Below, piece after piece: positions 44,731 through 54,893 of a stretch of DNA of 64,000 nucleotides. This DNA comes from UBA1494_A sp963973975 (GTDB taxonomy: Bacteria > Bacteroidota > Bacteroidia > Flavobacteriales_E > Vicingaceae), in contig CAXBCF010000018.1 in NCBI GenBank assembly GCA_963973975.1, positions 1 through 64,000 of the forward strand, read 5' to 3'. Within the stretch, counting starts at the first letter, position 1; every line of letters starts with the position of its first letter. The translations under genes were made by a program, and so were the position numbers. Under the pieces are notes generated by a model. It saw only the letters and a program-made list of their open reading frames with translations. It had not been told where the DNA came from and did not search any database.

Positions 44731-45348
44731 TTATTTAAATACACCCAACTTTAGTCCAATATATCCTGTGAATCCAGAAATATCTGATTGGTCAAAATTT
44801 CTATAATTCATATTCTCAATGAAACGATAACCTGTTCCAATGTTAAATCGAAGGCTTTTATATAAATTAACTTCTAACATGGCTGATGGTTCAATTTGAA
44901 AAAAATTACTTTCTCCTAAACCTGCATTACCCGATTCATTGTCCATTTGCACTTCTCCATACCCAATAAATAATGGAAAGGTTAGGTGAATAATTTTTTT
45001 AGATAAGATCGTATACTCTGCAAAGCCTCCAAATGAATGGTAATCCATATATACGTTTGGAACAGTTTCACTTTGAGGATTGATTTCATTTAAAGAAGTA
45101 CTAAAATATGCTCCAAATGAAAGTTTGTCTTTTATACTAACACCACCTCTTAAATTAAAGATTGAAGCTGTATTTTCATCCATTTGAGTTAAGCCATAAG
45201 AAGCTGCAATAAAATACCCAATATTTGTAGTGTTAATAGGCTTAGTACTTCCAAATAATGTTTGAGTATTATTTACTTCTTGAGCAAAGAGATTAATTTG
45301 TATAAAGAAGATGATAAATACGAGCATTGAATATGATTTTGTTTTCAT
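44731..45348 (-). CDS. Outer-membrane beta-barrel protein, unknown function
   Basis: A 205-residue protein with a signal peptide (cleavage near LFAQ at about 23). Alternating polar and hydrophobic residues and repeated aromatic strand ends (NTTNIGYFIAASYGLT; LSFGAYFSTSLNEI; YTGYIGLKLGVFK-like end) indicate a small eight-stranded barrel. No family motif is recognised. It is a single gene with its own terminator, between repeat-rich and AT-rich gaps. Confidence 0.7.
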   Translation of the reverse strand: MKTKSYSMLVFIIFFIQINLFAQEVNNTQTLFGSTKPINTTNIGYFIAASYGLTQMDENTASIFNLRGGVSIKDKLSFGAYFSTSLNEINPQSETVPNVYMDYHSFGGFAEYTILSKKIIHLTFPLFIGYGEVQMDNESGNAGLGESNFFQIEPSAMLEVNLYKSLRFNIGTGYRFIENMNYRNFDQSDISGFTGYIGLKLGVFK

Positions 45349-45490
45349 AGTTTTATAGTATTAAATTTTAAAAAAATTTTTGTTTATACACAACCTCAAT
45401 AAAAATTTTGGTTTTTTACTTAAGCAGATTTTAAATAATCGCTTAAATAAAAAAAATGTGATGTAAGTTGTGATAGGATATAAATAAAAT

Positions 45491-45775
45491 TTAATACACT
45501 TCGGGAGGAATATCGGGGATAGATAGATTAATAGACGTGTACCCTAAAGTTTGAGAATTGAATATGTTTAAAGTGTAACTCAAAAAAGGGAAGTGATTTT
45601 TTAAATCAGACTCAATAAACTCTTCCTCAGAGGATAGTTCAGTTAATTCTTTATTTTCAGCAATTTTTATAGGCAAATGATTAAAATAATTTGAGTCATG
45701 CCAAAATTGTCTCGACATTGATGAAGTAACTGCAAGGATTATAATAAAGATAAAATACCAGAATATATTTTTCAA
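45491..45775 (-). CDS. Small protein with N-terminal membrane helix
   Basis: A 94-residue frame starting MKNIFWYFIFIIILAVTSSM, a signal anchor or uncleaved signal, then a polar, acidic stretch (ENKELTELSSEEEFIESDL) and a C-terminus ending SIPDIPPEVY. No homologue is recognised. Spacing and codon use look ordinary, but independent support is weak. Confidence 0.45.
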   Translation of the reverse strand: MKNIFWYFIFIIILAVTSSMSRQFWHDSNYFNHLPIKIAENKELTELSSEEEFIESDLKNHFPFLSYTLNIFNSQTLGYTSINLSIPDIPPEVY

Positions 45776-46033
45776 TCCTTAAAAAATTATTTAGCCAAAA
45801 ATAATACTGATATTTATTTTTTTAGTTGATTGATTGTTAATTTTTTAAAATCGAAATAAATAAAATAATCGCAACAAAGTACAAAATTCGATATTAATAA
45901 GCTTTGCTCAGAATGGCTTAAGCCTTAAGTTGAGTGATTCTAAGTATTTAATTTATCACCTTATGTTTATGTTTTTTTAATTATGAATGCAAAGTATTGA
46001 GCTCGTTTAAAATGTAGAATAAGTAAGTTTTCA

Positions 46034-46819
46034 TTATTTCTTAAACAGTTTCTTTATTGGATTAGTCGCTCTATTATTGTAAGCGTGAATTGTACTGGCA
46101 ATAGTCAATACAAATGCCCAAAAAACAGCTGTCCACTGCAAGTAGGGCAACATCTCCCAATGTCTAACAGCAATGGCTACCAGCGCCCAAATACCAACTG
46201 CAGCGAACTCACGCATGTTGCGCTTGTAAATCATTAACAGGTTAAGAATTCCTGCAACACTGATCATTATCACTGTCCATTGTACTTCCGTCAATAGAGG
46301 TGCCCAATCGATTTTAACCAACCATGACGCTACATTGGCAATTGTAGCCACTGCTATCCAACCACTATACAAACAGATGGGCCACCAGAGAGTTGCAATT
46401 TGTTGAATTGGAGCATCCCACCTTTCCATATTTGTACGAAGAATAATTTGAATGAGTGAAAAGAGAATCAATAGCATTATAATAATACTTATTCCTGTAT
46501 ATTCATGAAGCCAAAACCAAAGCCAAACGGCATTTCCAATATTTGCTATACTCAGCCATGGACCAATATGTAAAATACTATCGCTGTTTTTACTCCCCTT
46601 AAATGCAAGGAGAAGCTGATTAATCGTCAAAACCAACAAACCTATAAAGATAAATCCCCAAATAGTAAAAGCGTAACCTGCAGGTGTAAATAAGTTAGAG
46701 TATTTGTCACTAATTTCTCCAACTGTATTTCCATTAATTGCTCCAGTATTGCTCCAGTAATTCCAAAAGATAACAATAAGTACTATTATAAAATTTGAAA
46801 CTGCATATACTTTTTTCAT
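46034..46819 (-). CDS. TspO/MBR-like tryptophan-rich membrane protein
   Basis: About 261 residues from the ATG at 46819 (a longer frame starts at 46870 but adds a polar leader without support). Roughly eight membrane helices rich in tryptophan: FTPAGYAFTIWGFIFIGLL (about 45-63), GNAVWLWFWLHEY, LWWPICLYSGWIAVATIAN and MLPYLQWTAVFWAFVL. PAGYAFTIWGFIF and the Trp-rich helices resemble the TspO/MBR group, although the length is about twice that of classical TspO. Ligand and role are unknown; a solute or tetrapyrrole sensor is one possibility. Confidence 0.7.
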   Translation of the reverse strand: MKKVYAVSNFIIVLIVIFWNYWSNTGAINGNTVGEISDKYSNLFTPAGYAFTIWGFIFIGLLVLTINQLLLAFKGSKNSDSILHIGPWLSIANIGNAVWLWFWLHEYTGISIIIMLLILFSLIQIILRTNMERWDAPIQQIATLWWPICLYSGWIAVATIANVASWLVKIDWAPLLTEVQWTVIMISVAGILNLLMIYKRNMREFAAVGIWALVAIAVRHWEMLPYLQWTAVFWAFVLTIASTIHAYNNRATNPIKKLFKK

Positions 46820-46953
46820 AAAAGATAGATTGTTTTTGTTAAATGTATCGATTATTAAATACAATTCCAATAAGATTAAAGTTAAATAGGTTTAGTATCT
46901 ATTTGGTTGTCTAAGCTTTTAAGTACCTAATTCTAATAAAGAAATTAGTTAGC

Positions 46954-49197
46954 TCAATTTAAGATAAAGTCAATTGTTAATTCAATCAGGTTTTCCTTGC
47001 TATTAGAAACGATTAAAACAGTGATCGATTGATTGCCTGCTGAAAAACCTTTAGTATCAATTTTTAAAGTGATGCTTGATTGGCTATTGGGAGCTACTGT
47101 CTTTTCGAAATCCGCTTCAAAGCAATTGCAATCTCCCTTTACATTATAGATGTTTAATTCTCCATCGCCACTATTAGAAATTGGAATGGAGACTTCTAAG
47201 GTTTCTCCTTTTGTTATTTTTCCTGCTTCAATCTTATTTTTTGAAACAACCAATGCTGCAAGAGCATCAATGTTTAATTCAGTATCATCCAATTTACTTG
47301 AAACAGCTACTAATTCAATTTTTCGTTGACGCGAGGATTCCAGACCATAAACAGCAAGTAATTCATCAACTTGAGTGCTATTCTTATTGGTGGCATAATC
47401 ACCAAAAGGTAATTTATTGAATGCCAATTTGCCTTGGTTTTGAGCTGTACCCTCTAAATAGGGAATAAACACCCCATTTTTATAGGATTTGAAATAATTT
47501 AAGAGACTTTCAATTCTTCTATTTGTCAGCTTTAGGTTATAATCTGATTTTGATAAAGCACTCGCAAAACCTTTAATGCTCAATTCTATTTGATTTCCTT
47601 TTTCAAGTTCTTCTAAAAGCTTGGGAGTAAATTCTTCCAATTCAATTAAACCGGATTCTATTTCTAAATCAAAGAAGTCTTCTAATTCTAATAGTTCGTC
47701 TTTAGAAAGTCTTTTCGATAGTTTAGTTATGTAGGTTTCTTTCATCTCGAGGAAATCTAGCGCTAAATTTTTGTAGTTTTTATTTGTTGTGGCAGACTGA
47801 GAGTTTGGATTTGGCTCATCGTTATGAAAATACAAAGAGAGTGGAAGTAGTTTATTTAAAGTGGCCACGCTCACTTCGGGTTCAACAAAAATAGGTTCTC
47901 CCAAGTCAAACTTAGTTTCAAATAAATCGTTGCAGCAACCCTGAAAGGCATCTGTATTGCCTTTAATTCGATTAGAGCTAAATACAGCCATTCCATCTTT
48001 GTGAAAGAAGTAATAATCATCTCTACCGCTGTTAACTCCCATTCCTAAGTTTGAGTGTTCTTCAAAAAAACCTGGTTTTCCTTTTGCCATAAAAACATCA
48101 AATCCACCAAAACCGTAATGCCAATCTGAACTGAATAAGAGCGTTTCAGTGGCAACATCGTAGAAAGGACTAATTTCATCACCCAAACTGTTAATTGTAG
48201 TTCCCAAATTCTTCGCTTTATCGAAGCCAAAGCTTTCTTCTTTCGCAATCCATAAATCTAATCCTCCAAAACCACCTGAGCGATTTGAAGTAAAAATTAA
48301 ATAACCTCCATCGTTGTTTTTAAAATAATGCCCTTGTGTGTTATTGCTATTTGGGTAATTGATATTTTTATTCAGCTTTGAAACAGCGTCGATTACATCA
48401 TTGTTGATTTTACCTTTCCATATTTCACAACTAAAAGTACTGTCGCACACACTAAAATAAATGGAATTTCCATCAAAACTAGGATTGGCGAGGTGCATGC
48501 TGGCAATTTCTCTTTCCACCTCAGGATGGATTGCTACTTGCTTTGCTTTTTTCGCATCACTTAGCGATTTAACATAAATTCTGCTTAGAAATTGTTTGTC
48601 ATTTATTCGATTATTTTCTGCTAAACTATCGGCAATCATGGCACTAAAATAGAGTTTGCCATCGTGAATCACCGGACTGAATTCAGAGAAGCTACTGTTT
48701 ACTTTCGAACTTAAGTTATTGGGATTTGCAGTTTGTTCACTTGATTTAATTGCTGCCCATTTATTGGCATCGCTGTTTTGTTTTATGCGTTGGTACCAGT
48801 AACTTTTTCGATCCCTATTATATGGTCGAATTGCTCTTGTGTAGTAGCGTCGAGCTTTTCTATAATCTTCAGAAGTTCTATAAGCTTCAGCTAAGTAAAA
48901 TTCAGCTAATGGAAATTCACCGTTTTGGTCATAAAGTGCTGCTTTTTGATAGTAGCGAATTGATTGTTCATGCTGGTTGAGTTCAGTTAGGTTTCGAGCA
49001 TATCCATATAGAACTTTTGCGTTTGAAGAATCAATTTCCAAAGCTTTTTCATAAAAACCGATAGACCCGTAATATTCTTTATTTTCAAAAAGATTATCAG
49101 CAACTTTTAAAACCAAATCAACATTTTGCCCCGATAAAGGGAACGTGCTAAACAGCCCAAAAAGGAAAGAAGTTATAATTAGAGAAATTTTGGACAT
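46954..49197 (-). CDS. TPR-PD40-OmpA-like protein with C-terminal DUF1573 domain (T9SS-associated)
   Basis: A 747-residue periplasmic protein with a signal peptide (1-24). TPR repeats occupy about 27-140 (FENKEYYGSIGFYEKALEID; AKVLYGYARNLTEL). Residues about 165-430 hold PD40/WD40-like blades (FSPVIHDGKLYFSAM; GYLIFTSNRSGGFGGLDLWIA; AVFSSNRIKGNTDAF). Residues about 530-640 resemble a degenerate OmpA peptidoglycan-binding domain (IELSIKGFASALSKSDYNLKL then NRRIESLLNYF). The last 95 residues match DUF1573 (GDGELNIYNVKGDCNCFEAD). The TPR-PD40-OmpA order is that of PorE-like proteins that anchor the T9SS to the cell wall; the DUF1573 fusion is unusual. The gene starts inside the end of the PorP/SprF gene. 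Confidence 0.8.
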   Translation of the reverse strand: MSKISLIITSFLFGLFSTFPLSGQNVDLVLKVADNLFENKEYYGSIGFYEKALEIDSSNAKVLYGYARNLTELNQHEQSIRYYQKAALYDQNGEFPLAEFYLAEAYRTSEDYRKARRYYTRAIRPYNRDRKSYWYQRIKQNSDANKWAAIKSSEQTANPNNLSSKVNSSFSEFSPVIHDGKLYFSAMIADSLAENNRINDKQFLSRIYVKSLSDAKKAKQVAIHPEVEREIASMHLANPSFDGNSIYFSVCDSTFSCEIWKGKINNDVIDAVSKLNKNINYPNSNNTQGHYFKNNDGGYLIFTSNRSGGFGGLDLWIAKEESFGFDKAKNLGTTINSLGDEISPFYDVATETLLFSSDWHYGFGGFDVFMAKGKPGFFEEHSNLGMGVNSGRDDYYFFHKDGMAVFSSNRIKGNTDAFQGCCNDLFETKFDLGEPIFVEPEVSVATLNKLLPLSLYFHNDEPNPNSQSATTNKNYKNLALDFLEMKETYITKLSKRLSKDELLELEDFFDLEIESGLIELEEFTPKLLEELEKGNQIELSIKGFASALSKSDYNLKLTNRRIESLLNYFKSYKNGVFIPYLEGTAQNQGKLAFNKLPFGDYATNKNSTQVDELLAVYGLESSRQRKIELVAVSSKLDDTELNIDALAALVVSKNKIEAGKITKGETLEVSIPISNSGDGELNIYNVKGDCNCFEADFEKTVAPNSQSSITLKIDTKGFSAGNQSITVLIVSNSKENLIELTIDFILN

Positions 49198-50186
49198 ACT
49201 TTGTATCTTCGAATAATGGGTTTAAATTCTTTAAAAATATAGGTGACGGCAATTTCTAAACCACCCCTGTTGTTGCTCGCAACGTCAAGATCTGAAATAT
49301 TGATGTCATAACTTAAGCCAACTTGCCACTGGTTGTAATCCATTCCTGTAGAAACAATAATGGCATCGGCATTTCTGTACCAAACGCCACCGTAAACATT
49401 TCTCTTGTAGAAACCACTGCTACTCATTCGGTAACGCAAATTACTTCCAATCACCGTTTCTTTAAATTTCCCTTGACGAGAATATAGAATGGAAGGCAAT
49501 AAATCCATTTTTTCGGAAAGGTAATAATCACTGGAAAGGTAAAAAGTACTTCGGAGGTCTAATGGGATATTACTTCCTTGAAAACTTTGATTGGGTTGAC
49601 TTAAATTAAAAAGCGAAAATCCTAAAGTAAACGATTTCCGTTGTTCAATGCGGTATTCGCTAGCGATTCCTGCATTAAAATTAAAAGAGGAAAACCCATC
49701 TCGAACAAAATCTTCTCCATTATCTAAATTGCTGTCAAAACCACCATTTTGGTATTGCCGATCAAAAGAAAATTGCTGAAAATTTATTGAACGAGCCAAT
49801 AAGCCCATTTGAATTCCTCCTCGAATTAGAAATGTAGAATCACTGTTGAGTTTTTTTGAATACGCTAGACTTAACATGGCATTTGTAGTTTTTAAATCAC
49901 CCAAACCCGCTTCATCTTGATACAACACAATTCCCATATCGAGTTGTGGGAGTTTTTTGATTAACCCTTTCGCTTCCATGGAGACAGAATAAGTTAAGAA
50001 TGGTTCTGAAATAGAGGACCACTGATTTCTGTAATTGCCATTAAAACGATAATCTCCATCAAATTGTCCCGTTGCAGCCGGATTTAAATTTAAATAGGAT
50101 TGGTTGTATTGTGAAAAATGTATGTCCTGAGCAAGCGCACATGTCAGTAGAGAAAAAGAAAGAAAAAAGAGTGAAGTTTTTCTCAT
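49179..50186 (-). CDS. PorP/SprF family type IX secretion system membrane protein
   Basis: A 335-residue outer-membrane barrel with a signal peptide (MRKTSLFFLSFSLLTCALAQ). DIHFSQYNQSYLNLNPAATGQFDGDYR (about 21-47, in two parts) is the family hallmark, and GGVWYRNADAIIVSTGMDYN and LEIAVTYIF follow as barrel strands. PorP/SprF proteins are the outer-membrane partners that export type B (CHU_C) cargo and are usually encoded next to that cargo. Here the upstream gene (50236-54786) is such a cargo, 49 bp away, and the downstream TPR-PD40 gene overlaps by 19 bp, so the three look like one operon. Confidence 0.93.
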   Translation of the reverse strand: MRKTSLFFLSFSLLTCALAQDIHFSQYNQSYLNLNPAATGQFDGDYRFNGNYRNQWSSISEPFLTYSVSMEAKGLIKKLPQLDMGIVLYQDEAGLGDLKTTNAMLSLAYSKKLNSDSTFLIRGGIQMGLLARSINFQQFSFDRQYQNGGFDSNLDNGEDFVRDGFSSFNFNAGIASEYRIEQRKSFTLGFSLFNLSQPNQSFQGSNIPLDLRSTFYLSSDYYLSEKMDLLPSILYSRQGKFKETVIGSNLRYRMSSSGFYKRNVYGGVWYRNADAIIVSTGMDYNQWQVGLSYDINISDLDVASNNRGGLEIAVTYIFKEFKPIIRRYKVCPKFL

Positions 50187-50235
50187 TTTAAATGTGCGAC
50201 TCTAGGTTAACGTTCATAAATAATTGAGTTGAATG

Positions 50236-53200
50236 CTATCGAATCAATGTAATATTTCCTTTTTTAACAAACTCTTGTCCATCGAGGCAAATGGCTTTTA
50301 AGTGATAGACAAAAACGCCCGGATCGACAGCTCTACCTTTATAAGTTCCATCCCAACCATTGTTGATTTCAAAACTTTCGAATACTTTTTCTCCCCATCT
50401 GTTGAAGAGTTGAAATTCAATTGATTCTAAGAGTTCTCCTCTGATAAAAAGAATGTCGTTACTCAAATCTTGATTGGGAGTGAAGGCCGTTGGAATAAAA
50501 ATATTGGGTTCATCACAATTGATTTCAAACACCGTTAATTCAAGGAATGCAATAACTTCGCAACCGGTGTTTAAATCTAAAATCCTAACACGGTAAGTTT
50601 TAGATTCCTCAGCTTTTAGAAATGGATCTGGAAGATCAGGATTATTGAAATCCTCAGCAGGCTCCCAAAAATAGACCAAATTAGCTCCATTTCTGTCTGT
50701 AAATAGTTGTACTTGTTGCGTTTTATAGGCAGAATCTACCGAACTAAAAATTGTTGCACTATCAAAAGCGGGAATGTTCACTTCTATGAATGCCGTATCA
50801 AAATCTTGACAACCATTAGCATTTGAGGTGATTAAAGTTAATTCAAAATCATTTTTAGGAGCCATGGTGATTTCGTTGGTGTTTTGACCTGTTAGAATAC
50901 TATCATTAGGACTCCATAAATAAGAAAGAGCAGATGTAGCATTAATCGTCAATGCTTCAATACTCAGTGTGTCTTCTAAGCAAATGCTTTCCAAGTCGGG
51001 AATTTCTACTGCTACAGAATCTACTTCAATGTTAACTGTGTCAATTGCTTCACAAATACCATTCGTGCCTCTCAAATAAAGGCTTATCCTATCATTGGGA
51101 GAAACGAAAATACTGCTATCTCCATTTGCATTGAGTGGGTTTTGAAAATTCGGATTATCTGACCAAGTGAAGCTTGCTGCAGTTCCAAAAGAGTTTCCAC
51201 GAAGTTGAATGGTGTCTTTGTTACAAACAACAGTGTCGGAAATAGGAGCAAGGCTTACATTCTGAAATACATTCACAGTGCGACTGATGGTGTCATTAAA
51301 ATTGCACTTTTGATTGCTTCCAATTAAACTAATTGTATATATGCCAGGGTTGGGGAAATTAATGCTTGGAGTAGAATCTACTCTTGTTGAGTTCCCATCG
51401 CCAAAAAATATTCTAAAGGAATCTGTACCAATAATCGTTGTTTGCAGTTCAGTGTTAAATGGGGTACAAACGCTGTCAATAATTGGGTTTAATTCTAATT
51501 GATATTCAATGTACTCAGCATTTAAACTATCTATTCGCTCACAATAACGATTACTAATTTTAAGGAAGTACTTAGCTGAATCTGTTTCATTGAGCATAAA
51601 GCTACTATCTAATGGAAAATTGTTTAAGGTATCGCTAAAATCATTGTTGCTACTCCATAAGTAGTTTTGAACATTACCAAAACTAGGTTTCTGAATCTGA
51701 AGCCCATTTGTGCCACAGGCTATTGTGTCTGTTAAGGAGTTGAAAGTTAAGTCGTTTTCTGCTATTCTTAAATTAAATGTGATGGTATCTTCGGCATTAC
51801 ATGCATTGCTGCTAACTGAGAGCTGAATAATATAATCTCCTGGAGTTGGATACAAAATGCTGTGATTTAATGAACTAGTATCTGTACTTCCATTTCCAAA
51901 ATCCCATTTAAAATTGTCAATATTTTGTTGTGTAGCAGCCAAACCAACAAGGGTATTTTCACAGACTGTATCAGCAGAAATAGTTGCAGAAATTGATACT
52001 GGAAAATAGTTAACAACAATAGAATCTTCTTTTTCACAAGAGTTGGTGATTGTGTTTCCAGCCTGCACATAAAATACATTTAGTCCAGAATCTAGCTTTA
52101 CATTTATAATGGAGTCGTTGGAAGCCAAAGGATTTGAAAAGTCGGCTTGTCGCGACCATACAAAATTATTGGCAACAGCATTTGTAAAAGCTATTAGATC
52201 TATGGAATCTGAAAAGCAAATATTCGTATCTGCTATGGTGCTGAGCTGAATGTTATCGGGTCTAACTTGAATGAGTGTTTCAATAAAATCACCTGCGGCA
52301 CAAATGGTATCTTGAATTTCTTGCCGAATAAAGTAATTGCCTGCAGAGGTTATAAAGATTGTTGTATCACTAAAACTAGTTATAACAGTATCACCATTAA
52401 AATTCCAAGTGGTAATATCCGAGCGAATGCTTCGATCAGTAATCAATAAAATGATGGTATCGTTATTGGCTTCATTCAAACAAATAGCAGATTGATCTAC
52501 TCCAAAATTGGCAGTTGGAAGAATTTGAAAATCCATTTTAAAAATAGCATTGTTGCAATTATTACTGTTAACCCGATTAAATAGTCCATTATTTGTTGGG
52601 AAATCAGTGCGATTATTTAGTCCGCAAGAAGCACAAACAGATTGATAAATAATGCCATTTTTATCAAATCGGCTAGTACCACCATCAACATGATCGTCAG
52701 AAGTTAGGCCGCCAAAGAAACTTCCATAAAAAAGGCTGTCGGTATTGCCGTTGATTACATATAAATAGAAATCATTCCCATTTGTAGTGGTTCGAAAAGC
52801 ATCATTGCTAAGAGGCATTGAAGCTGGAAGAATTTTTCGCTCTTCACCAAAAGTAGTGTCGTTGTTGAAAGCAATGTTGCCACCCCATCCAGAGACATAA
52901 ATATTTAAACAACGATCAACTAAAAAAGCAGTCGGTGAAATGTTTATTCTATTTCCACTACCAAAAGTGGTGCTCATTATTAAAGAATCTAAATTAGGGT
53001 TGAGTTTAACTATGAACTGTCCGGTACCTGGATTTGATATAGCACTATTTTTAATTGGAAAAGAACTGCTTCTTGTTTGACCTAAACCATAGATGTTATT
53101 AAACCTGTCAAACTCGACAAAATAAACTTGATCATAGGCACTAGTTCCTATAAAGGTGCTTCGCTCTATTGTGGAACCATTTGAAGCGATTATTGAGATG

Positions 53201-54786
53201 AACCCATCTGTTCTTCCACCTGAAGAAGTAGTTTGATAAGCATTGTTAGTAGTAGGAAAATTAGAAAAACTTCGAGTACCACCACCTACCACTACTCGGT
53301 TATCGTTTGTTATTTTTAAAGAATAAATAGCATCAATGCCTGTTCCACCATGATATCTTGCCCAGATTACATTGTTTAAATTACTAGAAAATTTTACGAT
53401 TAAACCATCTTGTCCACCACTGTTTGAATTGAGTGTTCCTGGTAAATTTGTACTTGTGGAAGAAGTTCCAATATAGCAATTCCCATTTGTATCCAATACT
53501 ATTTCTCCGCGATGTGAATCACCATAATTATAAGTTGTTGATCCAAATCGTTGTCCAGTAGATGTTTGGTTACTATTGATCCCATCAATACCATTGCCAC
53601 CATAAAAAGTAGACCCAATTAAATTGCTGCCATTAGCAGAAAATTTTGTTACAACTATATCAGAACCATTTATAAAATTTGCGTTTATTTCAGTTGATAC
53701 ATTCGCTGAAGAGTTAAAAGTAGAATCAAAAGTATTGATTGTGACTGGGAAATTTGATGAACTAGAAGCTCCTAGAACGTAGAGTTCTAGGTCATCGTTT
53801 ACTACTAAGCTATGGGGTGTATCAGTTCCGCTTCCACCAAGGTAGGTGGAGTATACCAAACTACTACCATCAGAATTAAATTTACTAATAGCAATGTCCA
53901 TATTACCACCGTTATATGTAAGGTCAAATGCGCCTAGAGTTGTAACATATCCAGTACCAAATGAAATTCCTCCCATGTATGCAGAACCCTCCCGATCATA
54001 GGTAGCAGTTGTTCCAAAATTATCTGAAGTCGAACCTGAGTAAGTAGAAAAGATTAAAACCGGATCTATAATTAAATCGAGGGCTTCATTGTATCCTTTG
54101 GGAAACTCAAAGCTAACTTGTCCTTCTTCATTTATAGCATAGTTACATTCAACCGCAACTTCTTCACCCATTTCATTTATTTGAAAAGCATAAGGTTTAG
54201 ATTCAATTAATTCTCCTTGATGGTGCTTAATAAGCAACTGTCCATTGCTAATTGTCGGGGATTCAACTCCTTCATAGTCAATTTTTATTTGCTTTACATC
54301 ATGACCAACTTTGATGTGGTAGTCGTATTTTAACTGATTGTCTTTTACGTAGCAGATTAAATCAATTCCGGGATAAAGTTCTTTGTAATTTATTTCTTCA
54401 TATAAAAAGACTTCTCCCTTCCACTTTGATCGTTCATTCCCAAGGAAATAATTGTAATAATAACTTGAAGTACCATAAGATTTGTGTTCCACATTTTCAT
54501 TGCTTCCGATAAATATAGCTTTAAAAGTGTGTCCTTTAAGTACTTCCTTTTTACTTGAAGCTATTTCTGGATGCTTGTGATTTGGTAAATCTACAAACTG
54601 ATAATGAACGGCATTATTCTCAAAATAGATAGTTGAATTGGGGTTTATTTCTGCTTTAAACTTAACTTGAGAAGGCCATTGTCCTTTATTCTCAATAAAG
54701 GTGTGTCTTGCAGAATCAGATTTCTTGAATGCAAAAAGTGGCACCGTGCACAAAATGAAAATAAAAAAGGCGAATTGTCTAAGCAT
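50236..54786 (-). CDS. Giant DUF7948/SBBP-repeat surface protein with T9SS type B sorting domain
   Basis: A 1516-residue exported protein; residues 1-19 are a signal peptide. The N-terminal domain starts FIENKGQWPSQVKFKAEI (about 30-47), the DUF7948 signature. Residues about 240-700 hold SBBP propeller repeats (FSTYSGSTSDNFG; STYLGGSGTDTPHSLVV; STFYGGNGIDGIN; ARYHGGTGIDAIYSL). Then come many Ig/PKD-like units (FKWDFGNGSTDTSSL; YLWSSNNDFSDTL; YLWSPNDSILTGQ). The end (about 1430-1516) is a CHU_C domain: NIFIPTAFTPNQD, FQLFNRWGEKVF, NGWDGTYKGRAVDPGVFVYHL and KKGNITLIR. Likely a long adhesin or matrix protein secreted through T9SS with the adjacent PorP/SprF. Confidence 0.92.
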   Translation of the reverse strand: MLRQFAFFIFILCTVPLFAFKKSDSARHTFIENKGQWPSQVKFKAEINPNSTIYFENNAVHYQFVDLPNHKHPEIASSKKEVLKGHTFKAIFIGSNENVEHKSYGTSSYYYNYFLGNERSKWKGEVFLYEEINYKELYPGIDLICYVKDNQLKYDYHIKVGHDVKQIKIDYEGVESPTISNGQLLIKHHQGELIESKPYAFQINEMGEEVAVECNYAINEEGQVSFEFPKGYNEALDLIIDPVLIFSTYSGSTSDNFGTTATYDREGSAYMGGISFGTGYVTTLGAFDLTYNGGNMDIAISKFNSDGSSLVYSTYLGGSGTDTPHSLVVNDDLELYVLGASSSSNFPVTINTFDSTFNSSANVSTEINANFINGSDIVVTKFSANGSNLIGSTFYGGNGIDGINSNQTSTGQRFGSTTYNYGDSHRGEIVLDTNGNCYIGTSSTSTNLPGTLNSNSGGQDGLIVKFSSNLNNVIWARYHGGTGIDAIYSLKITNDNRVVVGGGTRSFSNFPTTNNAYQTTSSGGRTDGFISIIASNGSTIERSTFIGTSAYDQVYFVEFDRFNNIYGLGQTRSSSFPIKNSAISNPGTGQFIVKLNPNLDSLIMSTTFGSGNRINISPTAFLVDRCLNIYVSGWGGNIAFNNDTTFGEERKILPASMPLSNDAFRTTTNGNDFYLYVINGNTDSLFYGSFFGGLTSDDHVDGGTSRFDKNGIIYQSVCASCGLNNRTDFPTNNGLFNRVNSNNCNNAIFKMDFQILPTANFGVDQSAICLNEANNDTIILLITDRSIRSDITTWNFNGDTVITSFSDTTIFITSAGNYFIRQEIQDTICAAGDFIETLIQVRPDNIQLSTIADTNICFSDSIDLIAFTNAVANNFVWSRQADFSNPLASNDSIINVKLDSGLNVFYVQAGNTITNSCEKEDSIVVNYFPVSISATISADTVCENTLVGLAATQQNIDNFKWDFGNGSTDTSSLNHSILYPTPGDYIIQLSVSSNACNAEDTITFNLRIAENDLTFNSLTDTIACGTNGLQIQKPSFGNVQNYLWSSNNDFSDTLNNFPLDSSFMLNETDSAKYFLKISNRYCERIDSLNAEYIEYQLELNPIIDSVCTPFNTELQTTIIGTDSFRIFFGDGNSTRVDSTPSINFPNPGIYTISLIGSNQKCNFNDTISRTVNVFQNVSLAPISDTVVCNKDTIQLRGNSFGTAASFTWSDNPNFQNPLNANGDSSIFVSPNDRISLYLRGTNGICEAIDTVNIEVDSVAVEIPDLESICLEDTLSIEALTINATSALSYLWSPNDSILTGQNTNEITMAPKNDFELTLITSNANGCQDFDTAFIEVNIPAFDSATIFSSVDSAYKTQQVQLFTDRNGANLVYFWEPAEDFNNPDLPDPFLKAEESKTYRVRILDLNTGCEVIAFLELTVFEINCDEPNIFIPTAFTPNQDLSNDILFIRGELLESIEFQLFNRWGEKVFESFEINNGWDGTYKGRAVDPGVFVYHLKAICLDGQEFVKKGNITLIR

Positions 54787-54893
54787 AAATTTTTCAGCTA
54801 GTTTGTAAAGTTAATCAATATTGAATTTTGATTGTGTTAATGTGTTATTGCATTCATCGCTTTCTTTACTTTTAACATTCTAAAAAATTGAAG

